A stretch of DNA of 40,341 nt, taken from positions 1 through 40,341 of the forward strand of contig JAJYYI010000071.1 of NCBI GenBank assembly GCA_021801125.1, written 5' to 3'. Under the pieces are notes generated by a model that was not told the DNA's origin, did no database searches, and was given only the letters and a program-made list of their open reading frames with translations. A program made the position numbers and the translations under genes. Source of the stretch: Deltaproteobacteria bacterium (GTDB lineage: Bacteria > Desulfobacterota > Binatia > Binatales > Binataceae). Of the stretch, positions 11,104 to 18,888 are shown piece after piece. Every line of letters starts with the position of its first letter. Positions within the stretch are counted from its first letter, which is position 1.

Positions 11104-11284
11104 AAAATGACGTTTTTTCTTCGACGCGCCCTCTTTGACGCGCCCGCGTCTCTTTGCCGCAATGCAAAAAGCGCCCTGCGGCTTTCGATTCAGCGCTCGC
11201 CGCTGCTTGGCCCAGAACGTGCGCATACCAGCTTTGCGCGACCACCGAACGAGTAACGGGGATTCTAGGGAGGGAAGCAACGTG

Positions 11285-11326
11285 ATGAACAGGACCGAGA
11301 ACTTCGCTAGTCGCGGACAAGGTTAG
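11285..11326 (+). CDS. Candidate 13-codon leader ORF before the MFS gene
   Basis: ATG at 11285 is preceded by AGGGAGGGAA at 11267-11276 with eight-base spacing, the best ribosome site in the region. It encodes MNRTENFASRGQG and stops at 11324-11326, six bases before the MFS ATG. The MFS start itself has only a weak AAGG in front. The arrangement suggests translational coupling or a leader peptide, though a chance short ORF is possible. GTG at 11282 is in the same frame and could also serve. Confidence 0.35.
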   Translation: MNRTENFASRGQG

Positions 11327-11332
11327 TCTACC

Positions 11333-12622
11333 ATGCCCAGAACTTCCGCGCCCGCGGCGAGTTTGGCCGCTCTGGAGCCCTACCGGGCATCCGTTCAAAG
11401 CCGCAGCTTGCGGGCCTTGGAATGGCTGAATTTCTTCAAGGCCGACGCGCAAGCGACCTTCGGCCCTTACCTTGCCATCTATCTGCTCTCCCTTCGTCAT
11501 TGGCGTTTGGACCGGATCGGCTTGGTCATGGCGATTCCAGGTATCGTCACGATCGCGGCCCAGACACCAGCAGGCGCCCTGGTGGATGAGATTCGGCGCA
11601 AACGCGAGCTGGTCGCGTTGTCGGGCGCGGTCATCGTTGGGGCATGTCTGCAGATAGTCCATGGTCGGGGTTTGGCCGCGGTAATTCTTGCACAATGCTT
11701 GTTTAGCGTTGCCGCGATCACCCTTGCGCCGGCGATTTCCGCGCTCACGATGGGTCTGGTAGGGCATCGCGGTTTTGCAGGGCAGATGGGCCGCAACGAA
11801 ATGATAAGTCATGCCGGTGCGGTCGCGGGCGCGGTGGGCGCGGGATTGCTCGGCTATTGGCCTGGCCAGCAAAGCATATTTTATCTTGCCGCGCTGATGA
11901 GTGTCGGCGCTGCTGCCGCGGCGATGGCTATCCGGCCCAGCGACATTGACCACGGCCTCGCGCGGGAGTCGGTGGTCGCGTCCGGCGGGATGGAACATAT
12001 CGCCGCGCCGCGAGCGCTGTTCGCTGACCGGCGCGTAGTGATCTTCGCCGCCTCGATTGTGTTGTTTCATCTGGCGAACGCCGCGATGCTGCCGCTGGTC
12101 TGTGAAATGCTGTCGCGCCGGCGCCCCGAATTTTCCGCGCTCTATGCCTCAGCCTGCATTTTGGTGGCGCAGGCGGTGATGATCCCGGTCGCGTGGACAG
12201 CCGGCAGACGCTGCAGCCAATGGGGTCGCAAGCCGGTTTTCTTGGTCGCGTTTGCCGCTTTGCCTGTCAGAGCGGCGCTTTTTGCGATGCTCAGTAAACC
12301 GGCTTTGCTGGTTTCAGCCCAGGCGCTGGACGGCCTTAGCGCGGGCATTTTCGGCGTCGTTGCGGTAGTGATGATGGCGGACCTGGCGCGCGGGACCGGC
12401 CGCTTTAATCTGCTCCAGGGGGCCATCGCCACTTGCGTCGCGATTGGAGGGTCGCTGAGCAATCTAATTGCGGGAGTGATCGTTCAGAAAGCAGGATTCA
12501 CCGTCGGATTCCTGGCTCTGGGAGCCATGGCGCTCTTCGCGCTGGGTTTCTTCTACGGCGAGATGCCGGAGACCAGGCCGGCCGCGCCGGTCGCCACGCA
12601 AGTCCCAGCAGTTTCGCGTTAA
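11333..12622 (+). CDS. Major facilitator superfamily transporter
   Basis: 429 residues with about twelve membrane segments. The loop after the second helix carries GALVDEIRRKRE, a form of the MFS motif A (G-x-x-x-D-x-x-x-R-R), at about 83-94. The central loop at about 200-225 separates two six-helix halves, and the second half carries AGRRCSQWGRKPVF, the repeated motif A. The C-terminal tail is short and Pro-rich. The sequence belongs to the drug/metabolite efflux type but no substrate can be read. A short candidate leader ORF ends six bases upstream. A GC-rich inverted repeat lies downstream at 12710-12730. Confidence 0.88.
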   Translation: MPRTSAPAASLAALEPYRASVQSRSLRALEWLNFFKADAQATFGPYLAIYLLSLRHWRLDRIGLVMAIPGIVTIAAQTPAGALVDEIRRKRELVALSGAVIVGACLQIVHGRGLAAVILAQCLFSVAAITLAPAISALTMGLVGHRGFAGQMGRNEMISHAGAVAGAVGAGLLGYWPGQQSIFYLAALMSVGAAAAAMAIRPSDIDHGLARESVVASGGMEHIAAPRALFADRRVVIFAASIVLFHLANAAMLPLVCEMLSRRRPEFSALYASACILVAQAVMIPVAWTAGRRCSQWGRKPVFLVAFAALPVRAALFAMLSKPALLVSAQALDGLSAGIFGVVAVVMMADLARGTGRFNLLQGAIATCVAIGGSLSNLIAGVIVQKAGFTVGFLALGAMALFALGFFYGEMPETRPAAPVATQVPAVSR

Positions 12623-12709
12623 CGCCGTCTCGGTGTCGGCCATGGGCGTTCGGTTTAGCACGCACTGACCGAGGCGAGTCCTGTTCGGCCCATTTTTGGT
12701 TAAGCTTGC

Positions 12710-12730
12710 GCCGCCGGCGCTAGCGGCGGC
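12710..12730 (+). terminator. GC-rich hairpin downstream of the MFS gene
   Basis: GCCGCCG and CGGCGGC form a perfect seven-base stem around a seven-base loop, 88 bases after the MFS stop codon. No T-tract follows, so intrinsic termination is doubtful. It also lies upstream of the antiporter gene. Confidence 0.25.
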
Positions 12731-12837
12731 TTCCGCTGCATGTCGGAGCCTCGGCCATCTCATTTCCGAGCGTCGGGTTGATCGCTCCGTCCAGGGCGAG
12801 ATAGCATCAACGGGCGACTTATTCGCGTCCCCGCGCC

Positions 12838-15012
12838 TTGCAGGGCCGCGCCGTCAAAATCACTCCGGATTTTACCTTGCCACATCTCCGGGACATAGAA
12901 CTGCTGCGCTTGCTGCTGCAGCTCGGGGTGCTACTCCTGGCAACTCGGACCTTCGCCGACTTAATGAAGCGAATTGGCGGCGCGCCCGTTATCGGTGAGC
13001 TAATCGCGGGAATCGTACTGGGGCCGTCGGTACTAGGCAGGCTCGCACCCTCGCTTTTCGGCGCGCTGTTCCCGGCCGATCAGTCGTCCATGATCCTGCT
13101 CGGCGCATTCGCGTGGATTGGCGCGGTGATGTTGCTGCTCTCGGTCGGCCTTGAAACGGATCTTCAGGGCCTGCGCAGCATGGGACGCGCGGCGATCTTA
13201 ACCTCAGGCTTCGGGGTGGTCATCCCGTTCGGGTTGGGCCTCGGACTCGGTTTCGCGCTCCCCGACCTTTACCTTGTCGATCCGGCCCACCGGACTATCT
13301 TCGCGCTCTTCGTGGCGATAGCGCTGTCGATCTCGGCAGTGCCGGTAATCGCGCGCATTCTCACCGAACTTGGCTTGATGCGGCGTGAGTTGGGCACGGT
13401 GATCCTGGCCGCTGGCATGATGGATGATAGCGTGGGGTGGTTAATGCTCGCGGTGGTGGCGGGTCTTGCCAAGCGGGGCCGCATGGGTCTGGCGCCAATC
13501 GCCGAGCTGATCGGGCCGGCCGTCATTTTCGTGCTGTTTTGCTACTTCATCGGCTTTCGCCTGGTGACTCGCTGGCTGCGCTGGATTGACGACCGAACGT
13601 ACGCCGAGCACGCGAAGTTAACCGCCATGATTGTGGTCGCGCTCGTATGCGCCGCCGTCACCGAGGCGATCGGGCTCCACGCTGTGTTCGGCGCTTTTGT
13701 TGCCGGCCTGATGCTCGCCGGGTCTACGCGGGCAAGCAAGGCCACGCGCGACGACGTGGAGGCATTGACGACCGGATTCATGGGGCCGATTTTTTTCGCA
13801 TTTTCCGGTCTTCAGGTTAACCTCGGCGCGCTCGACGATCCGATTATTCCGGTCGTGGTCCTCGCGGTTGCGTTTGCGGCCAAGCTCGTCGGCTGCGGGC
13901 TTGGCGGCCTGTTCGGCGGCCTTCGCTGGCGAGAGGCGTTGGCGGTCGCTATCGGAATGAACGCGCGCGGCGGCATGGGTGTGGTGGTCGCGCTGGTCGG
14001 CCTCAGCCTTGGCGTGCTGTCGCCAACGATGTACGCGGTGCTGATTCTGGTTGCGCTGGCGACATCGCTGGCGACGCCGCCGCTGTTGACCTTGGCCCTG
14101 CGCGGCGTGCGTGAGCGCCCCGGCGATCTCGAGCGGCGCGAGCGCGAGCGTGTCGAGGCGCGGCTCCCAATCAGAGGCACGGGCGCCAAGTTGCTGGTGC
14201 TGAGCGGAGGCGGCCCGAATGCGGTTCTTGCGACGCATATCGCTTCGACGCTGGCTAGGCACGACGATGCAAGCGTCACGGTCTTTCATGCCGACGTTCC
14301 GAACCGCTCGGCGGATTTCGACTCCGAGTTTATGCGTCTCAAGGAAGCGGCGACGCTCTCCGGCGCGCGCAATGTCAACCGGCGCTTGAGCACGGCCGGC
14401 TCGATAAGCGCGGCCGTGGCCGAAGAGAGCGCGCGTGATTACGACGCCGTCTTCGCCGGCGCCTCGCAGGTTCATCCTAGCCACGCCCTGGGCGGTGAGG
14501 TGCTACGTGAGATCGTCGCCGCGGCGCGGGCGCCCGTGGTTATCGTGCGCAACGTTGGTGCGCCGATACCGCTGCAGCGCGTGCTGGTGCCGATCACCGG
14601 CGCGCCGTTCTCCCGCATGGGCGCCGGCTTCGCGATGCTCTACGCGCGAGCGACGGGAGCGACGGTTACCGCGCTGTACGTGCGGGAAACGTCGCTTTTC
14701 CGGCGCGCCGTAACGACCGCCGCCGGCCATCAGACGACCGAGGGTCAGCAAATCGTTGGCGAGGTTACGGACCTTGGCCAGCAGCTCGGGATCAAGGTTG
14801 ACGCGCGTATCGTGACCGGCGCCCGGCCGGAGGCCATTATATTACGGGTCGCCGAGGAGGCCGACTGCGATCTGCTGGTGATGGGGGCATTGTTCCGGTC
14901 GGCTGAACACCGCCTTTACTTCGGACCGCGCGTGGAGCATATCTTGCGCCGCGCGCGCTGCGCCGTGGCGGTGGTAATCCCTCCCGAGAAAGGCGCGGCT
15001 GTGCTGACGTAG
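12838..15012 (+). CDS. CPA2/Kef-type cation:proton antiporter with two C-terminal USP domains
   Basis: 724 residues. The membrane part (about 20-420) has the CPA2 hallmarks: GAPVIGELIAGIVLGPSVLG near the start, SISAVPVIARIL, the paired acidic residues Asp196/Asp197 (MMDDSVGW) expected at the ion site, and MNARGGMGVVVALVG late. The cytosolic part holds two universal-stress-protein-like domains. The first is about 448-575. The second, about 580-720, starts VLVPITGAPFS and ends with the G-rich nucleotide-binding loop (LVMGALFRS, then YFGPRVEHIL). It exchanges Na+ or K+ for protons; the USP domains probably sense ATP or another nucleotide. No ATG precedes the first helix. TTG at 12838 is the first possible start after an in-frame stop at 12802, so the start is tentative. 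Confidence 0.9.
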   Translation: MQGRAVKITPDFTLPHLRDIELLRLLLQLGVLLLATRTFADLMKRIGGAPVIGELIAGIVLGPSVLGRLAPSLFGALFPADQSSMILLGAFAWIGAVMLLLSVGLETDLQGLRSMGRAAILTSGFGVVIPFGLGLGLGFALPDLYLVDPAHRTIFALFVAIALSISAVPVIARILTELGLMRRELGTVILAAGMMDDSVGWLMLAVVAGLAKRGRMGLAPIAELIGPAVIFVLFCYFIGFRLVTRWLRWIDDRTYAEHAKLTAMIVVALVCAAVTEAIGLHAVFGAFVAGLMLAGSTRASKATRDDVEALTTGFMGPIFFAFSGLQVNLGALDDPIIPVVVLAVAFAAKLVGCGLGGLFGGLRWREALAVAIGMNARGGMGVVVALVGLSLGVLSPTMYAVLILVALATSLATPPLLTLALRGVRERPGDLERRERERVEARLPIRGTGAKLLVLSGGGPNAVLATHIASTLARHDDASVTVFHADVPNRSADFDSEFMRLKEAATLSGARNVNRRLSTAGSISAAVAEESARDYDAVFAGASQVHPSHALGGEVLREIVAAARAPVVIVRNVGAPIPLQRVLVPITGAPFSRMGAGFAMLYARATGATVTALYVRETSLFRRAVTTAAGHQTTEGQQIVGEVTDLGQQLGIKVDARIVTGARPEAIILRVAEEADCDLLVMGALFRSAEHRLYFGPRVEHILRRARCAVAVVIPPEKGAAVLT

Positions 15013-15220
15013 GGCCAGCGGTCGGGTGCAGGAAACGAAAACGGCGCGGCTTCACCGTTGCGTTGTGGCGCGACGATTTGGCCGCCGATTTCGCCATGCC
15101 CAAGTGCGGTCGGCCAGAGGGCCGGAGCGCGTCTCCCGATGCGCGCGAACGCCTCGCCAAAGACCACAGAACAGGGACCGCGTGCGGCTGCAAGGGCTCG
15201 AGGGTCCGAAACAAGCGCGC

Positions 15221-16198
15221 TTACTTAATCGCCACCGCGTTGGGCGGCGACGCGATTCCTCCAGGTAGATTCAGCGGCGCCGAGACCATCATAAATTCGT
15301 AGCATTTGTCATCCGCGCAGTCCGCCGCCAGCGCGTCGAGTTCGAACTGCTCGCCGAGCGGCAGGCCGAGCAGCGCAAGGGCGCGGTAATGGAGCGCGTG
15401 CTCGTCTTTGAAGTCCCACGGCCAAGGCTCGACCGCCGGACAATCGGTGCCCAGAGCCGCCACGCGGTTATCCCAGAGCCAGGCGACCAAATCGCGGCTG
15501 CTCTCGATCCCGCAGGAGCGCAGTCCGGAGAGCGATGCCATCGTTCGCTTTTGCTCGGCTGACGCTGCCCGATAGGCCTGCATCCAGCCTGTCCGCACGA
15601 GCAGAATCGTGCCCGGCTTTAGTTGAACCGCCTGCGCGGCGAGCGCCTCTGTCAGGTCTTCCAGCGTGTACGCCTCGCTGTCGAGCGGATTAATCGGCCG
15701 TCCTTGTTCGGCGCGATATTTGAACGCGTCGATTAATAGACCGCGGCCGACAAACCGGTCGGCCCAGTGGTGAATTCCCAGTTTGCCGTCCGGACCGTCT
15801 TTAACTTGGTCCGACGTGACGCCGTTGTAGAAGGCTCGATGGCGCGGATGTCCCATGTGGGCCAAGCCGTCCCACTGGCTCCCCTCCTGGGTGTTGTACT
15901 GGTCGAGCGAGTCGTCGTGGCCAAGGATGCCGAATGGTTCGAAGCTGATTATGTTGTGGCGCACCGGAAGTCTTTGGAAAAGCGGCGGGTCCCCGTAGCC
16001 AATCCTGGTGTCGAGCCGGAAGACCTTACCCTTGCGCACCAGGCGAGCAGCCTCGACGACGCCTTGTTCGGTAAGGAAATTTACACATCCCACCTCGTCG
16101 GCGTCGCCGAACACGCCCCAGGCTGATTCGTCCGGAGCGCTCGGCCTAACCGGCAATTCGGCAAAGCGCGGCAGTGCAGCAAAATCTATCTTGCCCAT
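15221..16198 (-). CDS. Cyclase-family (kynurenine-formamidase-like) metal hydrolase
   Basis: 325 residues of the PF04199-type fold. The metal-site region reads SQWDGLAHMGHPRH at 107-120, the variant of HxGTHxDxPxH found in many cyclase-family proteins. Asp110, His114, His117 and His120 are candidate ligands. DCPAVEPWPWDFKDEHALHY, close to the family pattern before the second histidine, lies at about 255-275, and the C-terminus (APLNLPGG) also fits. The ATG at 16198 has GGGAGG six bases upstream. Members hydrolyse formylkynurenine, cyclic amides or lactones; the substrate here is unknown. The first 13 bases of the gene overlap the end of the methyltransferase gene, so the two are probably co-transcribed although their functions do not obviously match. 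Confidence 0.88.
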   Translation of the reverse strand: MGKIDFAALPRFAELPVRPSAPDESAWGVFGDADEVGCVNFLTEQGVVEAARLVRKGKVFRLDTRIGYGDPPLFQRLPVRHNIISFEPFGILGHDDSLDQYNTQEGSQWDGLAHMGHPRHRAFYNGVTSDQVKDGPDGKLGIHHWADRFVGRGLLIDAFKYRAEQGRPINPLDSEAYTLEDLTEALAAQAVQLKPGTILLVRTGWMQAYRAASAEQKRTMASLSGLRSCGIESSRDLVAWLWDNRVAALGTDCPAVEPWPWDFKDEHALHYRALALLGLPLGEQFELDALAADCADDKCYEFMMVSAPLNLPGGIASPPNAVAIK

Positions 16199-17115
16199 CC
16201 TTGGCCTCCCTCGAGTCCCGCGGCCTGTCGGTCGCAGGGTTGCGCGCTTGTTCGAAAAGGACGTTCCAGCAAAGCTAAGTTACAGGGTATTCGAGCCGTG
16301 TGCGGACGAGAAGCTACCGCCGCTTTCCGGCCTTCGATCTTCGGCTTGACGCAAATAAAGAGAACTTCGTCCGTCAGGGCAAAGCGCTCGAAGGCGCGCC
16401 TTTGCAAGGGTGCCCGCAAATCGACCGCCGCGCAGCGCATCCCGCACGCCTCGATTCTGGCGGGAAGGTCCGAGCCGTAGATTCGCCAGTGGTCGTCAAA
16501 CCGCGGATGCGGCATGCCGAACTCCAGCGTCCGGCGGCTGTTCCATGGCTTCCAGGTGGGGACGAGGATTAGCACGGTTGCCCCGAAAGCTACCACCCGC
16601 GCAATCTCGGCGAGCGCGGCGTGGTCGTCGCGCACATGCTCGAGCACATGTGAACAGAGCACCAGCGAGAAGCTGTTGTCACGAAAGGCCAGCGACGTAA
16701 GGTCCGTCAGCGCGCCAAGCTTCCCCAGCCAACGCCGCCGAATCAAGTCTGCCGTCACGTAGAGCAGATCGCGCCGTTCCATGAAGGTTCGCTCCAATGC
16801 CCGCTCGGGCGCCAGATGCAGCACCTTCTTTCCCGGTGAAAGCTCGGCCAGCAGAGTGCGCAAGAAAGGCGCTAAGGCTCGATGGCGGCCGTGGGAACCA
16901 CAGACCGGGCAGACGATACGCCGCACTACGTATCCTTTGCCTTCATAATCGACGAACGACCAGCCCGCCCAGCCGCAGCAGGAGCATCGGCGCCGCTGCG
17001 GGGCATTACGGTCTAAGAAAATGCGAAGACGCTCCTTGCTACGCCGTGTGGCGTGATCCCAGTAGCCGCGTGCCCCAAGTTGCGCGAGGCGGCGAATTTC
17101 GCGGTGAAGCCCCAT
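16186..17115 (-). CDS. Class I SAM-dependent methyltransferase with a Cys-rich N-terminal motif
   Basis: 309 residues. A zinc-ribbon-like cluster at 44-72 (CSCC, then CPVCGSHGRHRAL) comes before the catalytic fold. Motif I is replaced by KVLHLAPERALE at about 96-107. LCSHVLEHVRDDHAALAEIARV at about 153-174 is the classic motif of methyltransferase type 11, followed by a TVLILVP strand. LHLAPE in place of D-x-G-x-G is a known variant of this family. The tail after about residue 260 is low in conserved features. The substrate is unknown; proteins of this kind are often in glycan or lipid loci. The 3' end overlaps the cyclase-family gene by 13 bases. Confidence 0.85.
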   Translation of the reverse strand: MGLHREIRRLAQLGARGYWDHATRRSKERLRIFLDRNAPQRRRCSCCGWAGWSFVDYEGKGYVVRRIVCPVCGSHGRHRALAPFLRTLLAELSPGKKVLHLAPERALERTFMERRDLLYVTADLIRRRWLGKLGALTDLTSLAFRDNSFSLVLCSHVLEHVRDDHAALAEIARVVAFGATVLILVPTWKPWNSRRTLEFGMPHPRFDDHWRIYGSDLPARIEACGMRCAAVDLRAPLQRRAFERFALTDEVLFICVKPKIEGRKAAVASRPHTARIPCNLALLERPFRTSAQPCDRQAAGLEGGQGWAR

Positions 17116-17278
17116 TGGAGGAAAACCTTATCATCGGCCAGGCGCGCGACGAAACGGCGCCTGTTGCCCGCGAACGGGCACGCGCGTTTGGCTGAAAAGC
17201 TCCGCTCAAAACGGCGCGCCTTCTTTCAACTCCAGGGAGGTTCACGTTAAGATTTCTCTCATTCAAGGCGACAGCATT

Positions 17279-18097
17279 ATGGCGGGTCGGAACCATTTGC
17301 CGGCGGTGATAGACGTCACGGACTTGAGCGTCAAGCGCGAAGTCGAGATCCTGCGTTCGATCAGTTGGCGAGTCGAAGCGGGCGAGAATTGGGTTATCCT
17401 CGGCGCTAACGGGTCTGGCAAGACGTCGCTGCTGAGCGTTCTCACCGGTTATCTTTCTCCGACCACCGGTGAGATTCGCGTTCTCGGAGAAACGTTCGGC
17501 CAGTTTGACTGGCGCGAGCTGCGCAAGCGCGTGGGCTTGGTCAGTTCAAGCATTCGTCAGATGATGCCCGGTCATGACACGTGCGTGCAGACGGTCGCAA
17601 GCGGGGCCAGCGCGATGATCGGCTTCTGGCAGGAAATGGGCTCCGCCGACCGCGAGCGCGCGGTGGAAATCTTGCGCCAGGTGGAGTTGTTTGAATTGCG
17701 CGACCGACCGTGGCGCTTTCTGTCCGAGGGCGAACGGCAGCGCGTGCTCATCGGGCGCGCCTTGATGGCGCAGCCGAAGTTGCTCGTGCTCGACGAGCCT
17801 TGCGCCGGGCTCGATCCGGTGGCGCGCGAGCGCTTTTTGCAATTTCTCGAACGGCTGGGTACGGAGCGCGGCAACAGGCCGTCGCTCGTCTTGGTGACCC
17901 ATCATGTCGAAGAGATCATGCCCAGTTTTTCCCACGTTCTCATTCTGCGTGGCGGGAAGGTCGTGGCGAGCGGGCCGACCCGGGAGGTGATGAGTTCGCA
18001 GATCTTGTCAGAAGCGTTCGCCGGCGCGGTGTATCTGGAGCGCTACGACGACCGCTACCGGTTGCGTGTTAACGCGACATCCGATTTCGTGGCGTAG
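17279..18097 (+). CDS. Stand-alone ABC transporter ATP-binding protein (YlmA/ModF-like)
   Basis: 272 residues, one nucleotide-binding domain: Walker A GANGSGKTSL at about 41-50, signature LSEGERQRVLIGRAL at about 149-163, Walker B LLVLDEPCAGLDP at about 171-183, and switch histidine VTHHVEEI at about 211-218. The RQMMPGH and VASG segments in the helical domain resemble the ModF/YlmA branch. No permease or binding-protein gene adjoins it, so it may work with unlinked partners or as a non-transport ATPase. The ATG at 17279 follows AAGG. It converges with the DUF4340 gene 39 bases downstream. Confidence 0.9.
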   Translation: MAGRNHLPAVIDVTDLSVKREVEILRSISWRVEAGENWVILGANGSGKTSLLSVLTGYLSPTTGEIRVLGETFGQFDWRELRKRVGLVSSSIRQMMPGHDTCVQTVASGASAMIGFWQEMGSADRERAVEILRQVELFELRDRPWRFLSEGERQRVLIGRALMAQPKLLVLDEPCAGLDPVARERFLQFLERLGTERGNRPSLVLVTHHVEEIMPSFSHVLILRGGKVVASGPTREVMSSQILSEAFAGAVYLERYDDRYRLRVNATSDFVA

Positions 18098-18136
18098 GCG
18101 CGCAGCTCGCCGCCGCGGACGAATTTCCGGTTGCGC

Positions 18137-18742
18137 CTAATGCGCCGGCGCCTGCGCCGCGTGCGCGTTTTCGGAAGCCGCAGCCGAACCCGAAAAAGAC
18201 GCGGCATTGGCCGCGGCCGCGACAGCTTCCCACTGAGCGCCGACGTGCAGCGGCATCAGATACAGCTTGTTCCGACCAAGGACTCGCATGTACTGGGCTG
18301 TTTTCGGCGGGTTAAGGCCGCCGAACTCAAGGACGCTCACCGGTTTGCCATCGACGAACAGACTGACGCTGCAGCGCGCCGGTGCAAGGCCGAACTGCGC
18401 CAGCGAGGCCGAAGAAGATTCGGACAGATCAATCGTGCGCGATGGACCGCTGACTTGGAGGAAGTGAAGCGCTGTCGCGACGCGTTGGTTCACCACGTCG
18501 GGTGTCGGCGCGTCGGAGCGGGCTTCGTAGATCCAATGATTGGACGTGCTGCGCCTCAGACGCAGGGTAACTCCGCGCGTAACGAGTTCGATTCCGTCGG
18601 CGTGGCTCGGGATGTCGTCCAGGATACTGGTGGGTTCGAAGCGGATAAGGCCTCCTCCGCCGGGCGGGTGGCCGCTTAGGGCCAATGCCACAATGAGTGC
18701 GGTTGCGAGCAACACGCCTGCTATGGCTGAAAGCTTTCGCAC
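18137..18742 (-). CDS. DUF4340 domain protein, last gene of the Gld-type ABC cluster
   Basis: 201 residues with an N-terminal membrane segment (about 4-24) and a DUF4340-like body: GIELVTRGVTLRLRRS, then RTIDLSESSSASLAQFGL and VLEFGGLNPPKTAQYMRV. DUF4340 proteins usually follow gldG-like genes. The family is normally longer (300 residues or more), so this is a short member. GTG at 18742 is the likely start, without a clear Shine-Dalgarno. It is separated from the GldG-like gene by 146 bases containing a hairpin, unlike the tight packing of the other three genes. Its role is unknown; it is probably a periplasmic accessory of the transporter. Confidence 0.8.
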   Translation of the reverse strand: MRKLSAIAGVLLATALIVALALSGHPPGGGGLIRFEPTSILDDIPSHADGIELVTRGVTLRLRRSTSNHWIYEARSDAPTPDVVNQRVATALHFLQVSGPSRTIDLSESSSASLAQFGLAPARCSVSLFVDGKPVSVLEFGGLNPPKTAQYMRVLGRNKLYLMPLHVGAQWEAVAAAANAASFSGSAAASENAHAAQAPAH

Positions 18743-18861
18743 GGATTCGTCAAGGAACGCTCAGCGCTTACAATCGCTCGATGACAGGCACCGAAGCCCC
18801 GCCGACATCGCTGCCCGCCGTTTTTTTCCAGAGCTATAAGTCCATTGTCCGTGTGCGTGGG

Positions 18862-18883
18862 CCGGGTTAAAGCCTTGACCCGG
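18862..18883 (-). terminator. Hairpin just after the GldG-like gene
   Basis: CCGGGTTAA and TTGACCCGG form a nine-base stem (one G-U pair in RNA) with a four-base loop, five bases past the GldG-like stop codon on its transcribed side. No T-run follows. It may lower expression of the downstream DUF4340 gene or protect the upstream mRNA end. Confidence 0.45.
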
Positions 18884-18888
18884 TTCCC

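Larger units (their letters stand above)
10743..11332. promoter_or_regulatory. Divergent control region between the histidine kinase and the MFS gene
   Basis: Roughly 590 bases if the kinase starts at 10742. Three things stand out: an interrupted palindrome at 11083-11103, two direct copies of GACGCGCCC at 11123-11131 and 11137-11145 (14-base period), and a short ORF with a strong ribosome site at 11285. The plus strand between 11135 and 11280 is open but has no recognisable protein. No clear sigma-54 or sigma-70 promoter could be fixed by eye. Confidence 0.4.

Noticed and set aside
11102-12070. Minus-strand ORF of 322 codons
   Set aside because: Lies antisense to the MFS gene; high Arg/His content and no motifs. 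A product of GC-rich codon bias.
13618-14484. Minus-strand ORF of 288 codons
   Set aside because: Antisense to the antiporter, rich in Arg/Gln/His, no family features.
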